This document shows positions 52,577-62,800 of a stretch of DNA of 64,000 nt, piece by piece. The notes below the pieces were generated by a model, which ran no database searches, was not told where the DNA came from, and saw nothing but the letters and a program-made list of their open reading frames with translations. Position numbers and translations under genes: made by a program. Origin of the DNA: Candidatus Onthoplasma faecipullorum (GTDB taxonomy: Bacteria; Bacillota; Clostridia; Christensenellales; UBA1242); NCBI GenBank assembly GCA_019120295.1, contig DWVI01000002.1, forward strand, positions 144,869 to 208,868. Reading direction: 5' to 3'. The first letter of the stretch is position 1. Every line of letters begins with the position of its first letter.

Positions 52577-53443
52577 TTAAATAAATTCTAGATTAAATTC
52601 GATTGGTTCATCTAGCGTTTCGAATGTTAGAGTTATTGTTGTTGTGCATTTTGATTTTGGTAAAATATGTATTAAAGGCGCATCAAAATTTATAACTTCA
52701 ATAAGTGTGTTATCATAATCAATGCTAATTAAATCTTGATTTGTTAAACTTATGTTGTTATCAAGTTTAAATTGCAATGAATACACTTCCCCTTCTTTAA
52801 ACTCAAACCTATAATCATAAACATTTTCATAATTTAAGTGATTTGCAACAACTTGAACATCTAATTCCTTATAAATATCATAATATTGATACTGTTTTAA
52901 AAGTTTTATATGCGTTAACCCTTCTTCCACTCCTATAAGTGAACCATTTTCTATTTGGATATATTCGTCGTCCACTATAAAATCTAACTGAGTTACGCCA
53001 TCAATTTGAAACATTTCAACAATTAGTTGCGGGCTGTCTAAATACAGCACATACTCTGTTTCAATTTCGCTTTCTTCCACATTTATAACAATGCTATCTC
53101 TATATATTTTACCTTCATACTCTTTTGAAAAAGTTACCGTGTACGGCCCAATGGCGCTTGACGAAAAAACGCCATTATCATACATCAAACCACCTGAATT
53201 ATTTTGTGATTTTGGAACAATTGTTACAACAAAATCAAAAAGATTGTACGCGCCAAAACTAACCGCATTTGAATTAAATTCCATGTTAGTATTGTTCGGC
53301 ATAGTTATTTCGCGCGCACAATTTATGTTAATTACACTACTTGTTGCATTTGTGTTAGAATTATCAGAATTTGTGAGAACCAGCACCAGTGCAACGCCAA
53401 CAATTATAAGGCAACAAAAAATTCCGTACTTAACCTTTTTCAT
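52577..53443 (-). CDS. Membrane-anchored surface protein with Ig-like region
   Basis: 288 residues. An N-terminal uncleaved helix (YGIFCCLIIVGVALVLVLT) anchors a 260-residue extracellular part of beta character, including a bacterial-Ig-like stretch (about 130-200, LIGVEEGLTHIKLLKQ). Function unknown. No Shine-Dalgarno. The promoter TTGCCA-17-TAAAAT ends 7 nt before the ATG, so a leaderless mRNA is likely. Divergent from the nucleoside hydrolase gene. Confidence 0.65.
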   Translation of the reverse strand: MKKVKYGIFCCLIIVGVALVLVLTNSDNSNTNATSSVININCAREITMPNNTNMEFNSNAVSFGAYNLFDFVVTIVPKSQNNSGGLMYDNGVFSSSAIGPYTVTFSKEYEGKIYRDSIVINVEESEIETEYVLYLDSPQLIVEMFQIDGVTQLDFIVDDEYIQIENGSLIGVEEGLTHIKLLKQYQYYDIYKELDVQVVANHLNYENVYDYRFEFKEGEVYSLQFKLDNNISLTNQDLISIDYDNTLIEVINFDAPLIHILPKSKCTTTITLTFETLDEPIEFNLEFI

Positions 53444-53450
53444 ACGGAAA

Positions 53451-53479
53451 ATTTTACATTATTTTATAAAATTTGGCAA
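53451..53479 (-). promoter_or_regulatory. Leaderless promoter of the surface protein gene
   Basis: Minus strand: -35 TTGCCA (53474-53479), 17-bp spacer, -10 TAAAAT (53451-53456), 7 nt, ATG. Confidence 0.65.
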
Positions 53480-53570
53480 ATAATTTACTAATTTCGACAA
53501 ATTGATTGACAAACAAAATTTTGAATATTAAACTAAAAAATACTATAAAAAATAAAATAATTTAAAAAGG

Positions 53571-53599
53571 TTGAAAATTTTTGATTGATTTATTATAAT
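53571..53599 (+). promoter_or_regulatory. Promoter of the nucleoside hydrolase gene
   Basis: -35 TTGAAA (53571-53576), 17-bp spacer, -10 TATAAT (53594-53599). A second candidate, TTGACA-17-TAAACT, lies at 53506-53534. Confidence 0.65.
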
Positions 53600-53663
53600 A
53601 ATACATAAAATAAGATATAAAATAAATTTTTTATTGTTAAAAATTTTTTAAATTGGAGTAAAA

Positions 53664-54620
53664 ATGAAAAAAAATAAAAAAATAAATTGTATAGTTGACA
53701 CCGACCCAGGAGTGGACGATGCAGTTGCGGTAATTTTATCTTTATATGATAAAACAATGGATATAAAACTGATCACCACCGTTTCAGGAAATTTGGAACT
53801 AAAGAAAGTTACACGCAACGCCCTTCACATTCTTGAAAAGTTTAATAGAACGGACATTCCGCTTGCATGTGGCGCGGTTAAACCAATGGTTAGAGAGAGT
53901 AAGGACGCAAAATTTATCCACCAAAACGAAGGTCTTGGCGGATACATTCCACCTGAAACCGTTAAAACTAAACCTATTGAAAAAAGTGCGGTGGAAGCAA
54001 TGTATGAAACCATTTGCAAATATAAAAATGATATTGTTTTATTTGCTTTCGGCCCACACACAAACATTGCATATTTGATTGAACAACACCCTGATGTTCT
54101 TGATATGATAAACCATATTTACTGCGAAGGTTGTGCACCATACGGTTTAGAAAGCGAAGGCGAAAGGTGGAAAAATTACATTTCATTTAACGTTTCAAGC
54201 GACCCTGAAGCATTTGAAATTGTTATAAATAGTGGAATACCAATCACAATTATTCCTTCACGTATGGGAAGAGATTTGGCAAACTTTAATGAAGAAGAAG
54301 TTAAATTCATTAGCGAAATAAACGACACTGGTAAGTTTATTGCAAAAATGTATTCAGAATACTGGGAGCATGGTTACAAAGATAGAAGAATTGCAACAAA
54401 CGACACATGTGCATGCCTAATTATGTTGCACCCAAAAATATTTAAAACTAAAAAATGCTTTTTTACTGTTAACACAACAGACGCACCTGGTAAAACTTTG
54501 GTTGAATTTAATCGCCATGGAAATATAAATTATGCATACAAAGTGAACAGAAAAAAATTGCATAAAATTTATTTCGATGCGGTTAGAAAAATGAAAGATT
54601 TTAAATTTTATGATTGTTAA
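53664..54620 (+). CDS. Inosine/uridine-preferring nucleoside hydrolase
   Basis: 318-residue nucleoside N-ribohydrolase that splits nucleosides into base and ribose. The calcium-binding signature is VDTDPGVDDA (about 11-20). Later conserved segments are FGPHTNIA and SFNVSSDPEAFEIV; the C-terminal NDTCACLIMLHP holds the conserved Asp. Part of nucleoside salvage. GGAG precedes ATG 53664. Ends at a clear hairpin. Confidence 0.92.
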   Translation: MKKNKKINCIVDTDPGVDDAVAVILSLYDKTMDIKLITTVSGNLELKKVTRNALHILEKFNRTDIPLACGAVKPMVRESKDAKFIHQNEGLGGYIPPETVKTKPIEKSAVEAMYETICKYKNDIVLFAFGPHTNIAYLIEQHPDVLDMINHIYCEGCAPYGLESEGERWKNYISFNVSSDPEAFEIVINSGIPITIIPSRMGRDLANFNEEEVKFISEINDTGKFIAKMYSEYWEHGYKDRRIATNDTCACLIMLHPKIFKTKKCFFTVNTTDAPGKTLVEFNRHGNINYAYKVNRKKLHKIYFDAVRKMKDFKFYDC

Positions 54621-54643
54621 GAACTGCTTGCCAGTTCTTTTTT
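54619..54643 (+). terminator. Terminator of the nucleoside hydrolase gene
   Basis: Stem AAGAACTG / CAGTTCTT, loop CTTGC, followed by T. Confidence 0.85.
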
Positions 54644-54761
54644 ATTTTTAAATAAATCTATGTTTTTTAACTGTAAATAAAAAAATGTCAACTAAAATAA
54701 CGCAAAATTTAAAAAAATTTAATAAAATTTGACGTATTTTTTATATTTTTTTGAAATTTAT

Positions 54762-54790
54762 TTGCATATTCGATTTGTTTTTTGTTATAT
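54762..54790 (+). promoter_or_regulatory. Possible promoter of the DAC-like gene
   Basis: -35 TTGCAT (54762-54767), 17-bp spacer, -10 TTATAT (54785-54790). Confidence 0.45.
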
Positions 54791-54815
54791 TTAAGTAAAT
54801 AAAGAGTGGTGCGGT

Positions 54816-55922
54816 ATGGACGAAATAATTTTTTTTGACAATGCGAAAGATAGTGTTACAGGATTTTTTGAACGCGAGTTTGAAAATTTTCCACCGCTAA
54901 TCATGTCGCATTTTTTAAACAAGTTTAATGACATAATGAATTACAATGAAGAAGACGACAGAATTAAGCCTAAAATTGTTTTCACGGATAATGTTGAAGC
55001 GGTTGCAAAAGCAATTCCAAAATCTCACGCACTGACCGTGTTTTCTGATAATGACGCCACAATGTTTAATCTTAGGCTCAAAAGTTTGTTTGCGATTGCG
55101 GACAATGAATGGTGCATATTCATAGAAATAAAAGAAAATAAAGTTTCGTATGGTCTTCTTATGAGTTTTAGGTCAATAAAAGACAAAAACTTTATCCAAA
55201 CCTTAGAAGAAAACACATCAATTAAAGGTAAGGCTCATTGCATACTGGTTCGCGCACTTAATTTTTACAGTATGTCACTCCACTCTATTTCTGGTAACGA
55301 CTTAATTGTAAACTTTTCATTGGACAAAACAAAGAATAACTACTACTCTAACGAAATTCGCGATTTTGTGGACGCCACATTCTCAAAACTTAGAACAACT
55401 CAACGCAAACTCCAAGATATGAAAAATATGTATAGAAACATATTCTTCAATGTTATGAACAATGTTCATGGGGCTATATGCGTTATAGTTGATAAAGATT
55501 ATAAGGACAACGGCTTTTTTGAAGACGGCGTATGGCTTAAAGAACCTATAAGTTTCTCAAAATTATTTGCACAATCGAAAAGTTATAGCGAAACAAAACT
55601 GCGTGCTTTCTCTGACCTATTTATAAACATGTTAAACTTTGACGGCATAACAATCATAGACAATCAAGGAAGAATTCGCGCATACAATGTTTTTGTTGAA
55701 ACCAACTCTAAAAAACTTGGTTACATAGTTGGTGGCGCTAGAAAACGCGCGGCGTATCATATACTTAGTTCTAAACGAAAAAATATTATTGGTGTATATT
55801 TCCAATCACACGAAGGTGAAGTTTTCTTCCAAGCATTAAAGAAAAACCTTCCAAGCGAAAGTAAGAAGAAAACCACCAAATCTGAAAAACCAGCGGAACC
55901 ACATTTAGATAAACAAAATTAA
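54816..55922 (+). CDS. Diverged DisA/CdaA-like diadenylate cyclase domain protein
   Basis: 368 residues. Residues about 265-342 resemble the DisA_N diadenylate cyclase fold: DGITIIDNQGRIRAYNV, then GGARKRAA and an IIGVYFQSHEGEVFF strand pair. The catalytic DGA motif reads DGI (276-278) and the RHR motif reads RKR (309-311 region), so c-di-AMP synthesis is uncertain. The N-terminal 260 residues form an unrecognised region, possibly sensory; the last 25 are Lys-rich. No signal peptide or membrane helix. The start lacks a strong ribosome binding site (GTGG 9 nt upstream). It stands alone, between a nucleoside hydrolase gene and a convergent thioesterase gene. Confidence 0.65.
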   Translation: MDEIIFFDNAKDSVTGFFEREFENFPPLIMSHFLNKFNDIMNYNEEDDRIKPKIVFTDNVEAVAKAIPKSHALTVFSDNDATMFNLRLKSLFAIADNEWCIFIEIKENKVSYGLLMSFRSIKDKNFIQTLEENTSIKGKAHCILVRALNFYSMSLHSISGNDLIVNFSLDKTKNNYYSNEIRDFVDATFSKLRTTQRKLQDMKNMYRNIFFNVMNNVHGAICVIVDKDYKDNGFFEDGVWLKEPISFSKLFAQSKSYSETKLRAFSDLFINMLNFDGITIIDNQGRIRAYNVFVETNSKKLGYIVGGARKRAAYHILSSKRKNIIGVYFQSHEGEVFFQALKKNLPSESKKKTTKSEKPAEPHLDKQN

Positions 55923-56002
55923 AAATATAAACAGTTAAAACATTAAATAATCATTAAATTTCAATAATATAAAAATTTAAAAACTATATATTTATTACCA
56001 AC

Positions 56003-56030
56003 AAAAAAGTGAGCAAACGCTCACTTTTTT
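56003..56030. terminator. Bidirectional terminator, DAC-like / thioesterase
   Basis: 12-bp stem AAAAAAGTGAGC / GCTCACTTTTTT with loop AAAC. Confidence 0.9.
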
Positions 56031-56770
56031 TATTTCTTTCTTGGTTTAAACTTGATAACTGACCTAAAAATCGTTTTATCTTCTATTTTACCTTCAATAT
56101 AGTAATAATTTTTATTTTTAACTTTGTATATTTTAAGTTCGTCATTTTCTTTACATTCATTCACAAAGTAAACTTCATATTCCGTGATATCAATGCTTTT
56201 TAATTCGCTAACACTAAATGCGTCAAAAGCAAAATAGTTATATCTCAAATTGTTAGTATGATTGTTCACATCAATATCGGTTGAATAAATCTTTCTAGAG
56301 TAAACAAAATCTTTATCCGTTACATCTAATTTCATATTTGTGAAAGGAAGATTTAATTGTTTTGTGTCAGTCATTTCCAAATCTGGGTAGTAAACGCTTG
56401 ATGCTTTTCTTGGTTTTCTTGTTTCCCAGTCTAAGCAACACCATTCGCTCACTCCTTTAACCATAAGTTTGTTACCTTTTTTGATTGTTGAGTTACGATT
56501 AAAACGAAGAATTCCAGGTTTGTCTGTCCATGTCTTGATATTGACTTTATCAAATTGCACCATATTATTTACAATGGCAATTTTAATTTTGCTAACTATC
56601 CAAAACGCATTGCTTGTTTTAATCATATTTGTGTGGTCTAGCCCCATGTTATCTGCATGAGTGAATGTTGTTTGTTGCAACAATCTCATAATAACAGGAA
56701 TAGAAACCTTTAAATCATAATCTATATCTACATCTTTTATTTCAACTTTTTCACTATAACTATTTTTCAT
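56030..56770 (-). CDS. Acyl-ACP thioesterase
   Basis: 246-residue double hot-dog thioesterase of the FatA/FatB type that releases fatty acids from acyl carrier protein. The catalytic cluster is Asp167, Asn169, His171 in TDIDVNNHTNNLRY, typical of bacterial members. The first hot-dog covers about 1-130 (QTTFTHADNMG at its helix). ATG 56770 is used; the upstream TTG at 56797 has no site, while AAAGAG precedes ATG 56770. Encoded 38 bp downstream of the giant surface protein on the same strand. Links to DegV/FakB fatty-acid handling elsewhere in the window are possible but not shown. Confidence 0.88.
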   Translation of the reverse strand: MKNSYSEKVEIKDVDIDYDLKVSIPVIMRLLQQTTFTHADNMGLDHTNMIKTSNAFWIVSKIKIAIVNNMVQFDKVNIKTWTDKPGILRFNRNSTIKKGNKLMVKGVSEWCCLDWETRKPRKASSVYYPDLEMTDTKQLNLPFTNMKLDVTDKDFVYSRKIYSTDIDVNNHTNNLRYNYFAFDAFSVSELKSIDITEYEVYFVNECKENDELKIYKVKNKNYYYIEGKIEDKTIFRSVIKFKPRKK

Positions 56771-56808
56771 AATCACTCTTTTAAGCCGAATAGACAAACT
56801 TTAAATTT

Positions 56809-59800
56809 TTAACGAATACGCATTTTTCTTCTAAGAAGAATAATAGTTACAATAATTGCAACAACAATAACACTAACAACCACAATTATAACTATTGCCC
56901 ACGCGTTTAGTGGCTCTCTTATTACCGCTTTGAAACTTGTTATCACTTGACCAGATGCCGTTTCTAGGCGAACATAATAATCACCTGCGCCATATTGTGC
57001 TTCCGTGATTTCAAGAGACAATACTGCAAATGGAGAATTTTCATTGATTGAATAAATTAAACTATCGTTCACATAAATTAACGCTTCGCCAACTTGCTCA
57101 TAAATGATGCCCGGGTTAAATGAAATTGTAAAACCGCTTGTGGTTGTTTCGCCAGACTCAAGCGAACAATAAATATTTGGAATTTCATTGTTCATAGTGA
57201 ATGAGAAATTTACTTCGCGCGCTGGATAAATTTCATCTACAACTCTATAGGTTATTGTGAACACCTGCTTTCCAGAACTTATATTTAACTCTTCTTGATA
57301 ATCTAAAAGCATGTTATAAGTTAACAGTCTACCACTGGTGTTTTGATTAAACATTTCGTTAAATATTTTTGTTATATCTCTATCTCCATGTAATACGCTT
57401 ACAATTTCAAACCCACCTAAACTTGTTAAGTCGATTGACTCACGCGCTTCATTTGGGTTGATAATTGTAAACACAATAACCTTTCTCAAATTATGAGTTA
57501 CTGCGTTAGCGTCAGTGTAACTTGCTGTAACCACCACTCTATACGTGCCATACTCTAAGAATGTGTAATTGTATTGTGATTTAATTGGAGTGTATGCTTC
57601 ACCATTTCTAGTTGCCGTCAAATCAATACTACCAATATCATACGTTGCAGGGTTATACACACTAACCACAACCACACCATTGTAATACGCATTATCAATA
57701 GGTGCCATATCATTCACTGTTGTTACAGGCTCTTTTAGTATGGTTATATCAAGGCTTGCTTGTTGTGAACCTAGGCTTGTTGTGAATGTGTGAACATTAC
57801 CAGCCAAATCTTTAAATACGATTGTGTATCTACCATTTCCAAGTAATCTTGCTGTACCTACCAAATTGTTGTTATTTAAATTTATGGTACTTACAAATTC
57901 GTCATTCAAATACAAATCTAGCACTAAACTATTCTTAGCAACAATCACATTGTTTAATAAATTTGAAGGTATATTTGGCGTTACTCTTAAACTGAAATTA
58001 TCCGTGCTAGCCCCAACGTACGTGAATGAAAATCTATTGTTAGTTGCAAGCGTTTCAGTGTTGGAATTTTGTGTTATTGCAACACTTGATATAAAATCTG
58101 TGTTGTTTGCAACAATGAGTGTTGCAAAATACAAACTATATGTGTCAGTGTACGCGCGGTAAATTGTAAATTGATAATTGCTATCGCCAAGTGGAATAAC
58201 AACAGACGCTAAACTTACACCTTTATCAGTTGCAATTTGTATATTCAAATTTGTGTTATAAACATACAAATCAACATTTGCGCGAGTTAATTCATTTGCG
58301 TTTGTTAGCCCTAGTTGATTTAATCTTTCTGTGGTTAAATATGAATTTATCTCTTCAAATTTGAAGAATGAATTTACTTCTGCAACACTATTATCTGGGA
58401 GTGTTACATAATATAGTTCACTTGAATTTTGAAGCACTTGGAAAGTGAATATTTTATTACCCAACACTTGCCCAGTTGGTGATAACACTTCAATAACAAA
58501 TTTATAAATACCTTCGCTATCTGATGCTGTTGATATCACGTAACTCGTTTGTGAATTTAAATCAGTTGAAACGTATTCACCATTTGATTTTAATTCGTAT
58601 AACGTGTATGAGTAAGACAGTATATCACTTGTAGTTCTATTCCATGACAAATTACTTGTGCCTGACGTTATATAGTCACTGATTGTTGTATGATAATCGG
58701 AATTTACGTTAATTGTCATACTTTGTGCTAAGTTATTTGTGGTTAAATTTACCGCTCCGATGCGAGTGTCTAACACCACATAGTATGTGTACTCAACAGT
58801 GTCGTCAGCAAGCACAAACTCAACTGTGTAACTAATTTTTGCACCCTGATATGTTGTTGGGTTAAAGTACGGATATAAATACAATGTATTTCCAGTTCCA
58901 TCTAACCTTGCAATCTCAGTTTCCATATACAACCATGAATTATTAGTCGAACTGAATGTGAAACTTTCACTTATTCCGCTATCATTTATAACACGTGACA
59001 CACGCACTCTAAATATTGAACTATCAAAATTGATGTTTACTTGGTCAAACGCGTAGTAAGTGTTAGAAAATTCATAGAAATTTGCATCACCATTCTCGCC
59101 AAACGAAATTGAATAGAAATCTTCACCTGTTGTGTTAAATCTGTAAGTGTAAACTTCTCCAAACGCATCAGTCATTCTAATTTGATAAGTTCCACTTAAA
59201 CCAGTTAAAACTTGAGTTACACCATTACTTACGTCTCCATTCAAATAATAATAGTAATTACCATTTGTAGGAATGCAAATGTACACACTAGTTTCACCAT
59301 TATGTGTTATTTCAATTGTTGAAGCATAATACATAATGCCTTCATTTAAAACATTTGCACCTTGCAAGTTAATTTGATAATTTCCGTTAACAACTTCAAC
59401 TAAATTTTCAATGTTTAAACTTATCCTATTATTATAATCATAATAGTTGATGTAAACCTGATAACTCTCTGTTCTCGTTTCAACGCGCAAAATATAGTTG
59501 CCTTCACCAGCCGTTTGAATTAGGTTAACAATGTCATTCATTAAGCCATTATTTGAAAAACTTGTTGTGGCATTTGTTAAAATGTAGGTTTCTGAATATG
59601 GGTTGTTAGATATTAAACTTATTCTATAATATCTATCATAAAAATCGTCTGTAAATACATTTCCTTCGTCATAACTTTCTGCTAAATCTATATCAAATAT
59701 GGTATAACTATCACCATTATTCTCACTATCTATAACAACATCTTCTTCCGTAATATTGCCGTCTTCATCAAATCTAGTTAGTTTAAATTCTAAAATCAAA

Positions 59801-62800
59801 TCGTCATTCGGCGTGCTTGTTGCATCTTCCCCCACAGCATCATAGAAAATTACGTACTGAGTGGTGTTTCCTGCTTCGTCCATTTCTAGTATTTCATAAT
59901 ATCCGCTAGTGTCAGACAACAAACCTTCATAGTTTACAATATCAAAAATACGGTCTGCTTCTTGGTATCTTGATAAATTAGTTATTGCCGGAAGAGTTAA
60001 ACTAACTGTTGAAATATCACTAATACTTCTATAGTACAATCTAGTTATGTCGCTATTATCAAACTCGGTTGACCTTTCAACTCTAAACGCATAAATATTC
60101 GAATTGTCACCTGTACCATAATATGTTTTGTATCTATTAACAAAGTAGACATTTGAATTAGTTTCAATGTAACTACTTTCAAACATATCTTCGCCATTAT
60201 CTTCAATGTAATAATCTACTAACGCATCATTTTCTAAAAGATTGTTTATGTTGTCAGTAGGTGCAACGCGGTCAATTATAACTGTGATTTTTGCTTCGTA
60301 ATATGTTTGCAAATTGCCTTGATTATCATAGTAATAGTAACAGTTTATAAATCTTTCGTTGTTTGTTACATTTGTATCTGCAAGCCTAAACCTTATAGTT
60401 ATTTCATAAGATAATGATTGCGTGATGTTATCTAAATTTATATTTCCGTTGCTGTCGCGCAAATATGTGTTTAAATATATTACACGGCTTACCAAATTAG
60501 AAGAATTATCATAAACATTTTCAACCACTGTTGGGTTTGAATCGTCCAATCTGTATGTGCCATTTATATTTTGATATTGGTGATTAATGTAGTTTGTTGT
60601 GTAACCATTCAAATTTTGTGTTACTACTAAATAATTTAAATCAAGCCCTGCCATTGTGGACTCTTCAATATAGTCCGCCATATCAAGTTTGACGAATTCT
60701 TCACTTGTAACTAATCTATATTCGTTTTCACTTATATTAGAAGCCACGTTTTGCGCTTCTTCCGCGGTCATATCACGATTTGGCACTGAATATACGTCCG
60801 CTTCAACTTCGCTTTGTTCAATTCTAAAACCAATAACTTTTTCATGCGAACCTGTTGAACCTGCACTCTCCACCATATCTTTAATTACAACAATATAGTC
60901 CCCTGGCAAGCATATCCAGTTGGTTTCATTCATTGAGCGGACAATTCTTTCAATGTCTTGATTTAATCTACCACTATTAGTTAAGTATCCACGCAAATCA
61001 ACTGAATAAATACCATTATGATAGTTAGACGCATCAAAATCATTATCAGTTATTTCAAATAGTTTAACAACATTTCCCCTGTTTTCACCAAGTTGATTTT
61101 GCGTATCCCTAAAATAGAATTCAAAACTTAATCTGCCTGCATAATAAGTGCTACCAAAGTTTTCATTACCACCAAAGTATTTTGCAATAGGAATATTTAG
61201 CGTGATAGGAAGTTTATCACTTGTTAAATATAAACTATATGCTTTGTTTTGATATATCGTTTGACTACCTTCTGAATAACTAAAATATTCGGTTTGTGTG
61301 TTGATTGTGTTAAATTCTGAAAAGTCGGTTTCGTCTTCTTTCAACCCTAAATTTATGTATCCACCAATATGTTCATTATTTTGGTCAATTATACCATTTC
61401 TATCAACAATCACATAATAGGTTTGCACTAAACTATCTGAACCTAAATCTTCGTCTGTATTCTGATATACTCTTCGTATTACATACAAACCTTCAAGCGT
61501 GCGTGAATTTTCAACATTTAAAAGAGCAAAGCCACGATCGTCATTTAAAATTTCACCTTCGTTTTGTGCTGTCCCGTCTGAATATAATGTTGTTGTTCTT
61601 ATATGGTTATAATAGTATACATTTTTTACTATTCCATCTTCTATAACCCAACCATTAATTCCATTGTTGTAACTATCTTCATCGTCGCTTAAATTTAGCG
61701 CATAGTAATCATATGTTACGCTGTTTACTTGATATCTACCTGTTCCCATATTCCAAACAAATGCTAAATAGTTTTCACTTGTTGCATGTGCGCCGTCAAT
61801 ACCAATTATTTGAATAGAACTATCAGTGTTGTATACGTCTGAACCTGAATATAATCTATAAATACCCGACCCCGCAACAATATTTCCATCCGATGGAATT
61901 TGTGAACCGTCTATTGCAGTATTGCTATAGTAGAAAGTACCGCGCGAATTATCCACATTTATTTCAATAACAATGTATGAATTTGAATTTGTAACATCAG
62001 TTGAAGTATAACGTTGGTTTTCGCCAATCAAATATAAAGTACGTATTGTTGAAGTTGAACCATCTTCAACATAATCAATTATTGTTTGTCGATTATTTAT
62101 AGAAATGTTTGAAATACTTGTGTTATTGTCTGTTTGATTTTCACTGTCACGTGAAGTTAATGAATTATTTCTAACTGTTAAATAGTAAGAACCTTGCACG
62201 CTTCCGAAAATTGATTTTAAAGCATTAATGTTAGTGTCTGCTTGAACATAGTAACCAATGTCTGCAAAGGCACTGTTATTTGAATTGCTTGTAAGCATTG
62301 TAATTATTGAATTAACGTCATCATCTGTTTCAGATAAATCTAATTGCATTGCCTTATGTGTCCCAAGTTCAACTGTAACACTTTCACTAAATAATTGTGA
62401 ACTAGCCGTTTCAAACGTGCTTTCCGCTCCAGAAGTTAGTTTAAAGAAGGTTTCAGTGTTATCTATTATAAACATAAATTTTGCACTGTTGCCTGCATCG
62501 TCCACAAGTGTAAACACATAAATACCTTGCCTATAAAGCACATTCGCATATGTCACTTCATTTCCTAATGTTGTGGCTTTATCAATATCAAACGAACCAA
62601 CAGTTGTTCCCAATCGGTAATTTGTGTTATACCAAACTGCACTGCTTGACGAGTAAATTTCACCAACCGTTATGCTGCTATCTCTAACAAAAGGTGTGAA
62701 TGTGTAAGTTGCAGTTATATTTGCGCCACTTGCTTTATCTGCCCAGAAAAGCGTTGCAAGTGAACTTGTAATTGAATTTGATAGTCTAACATAGTTACCA

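Noticed and set aside
57824..62521. Open frames on the plus strand within the giant surface gene
   Set aside because: Antisense shadows of the large gene without ribosome binding sites or family features.
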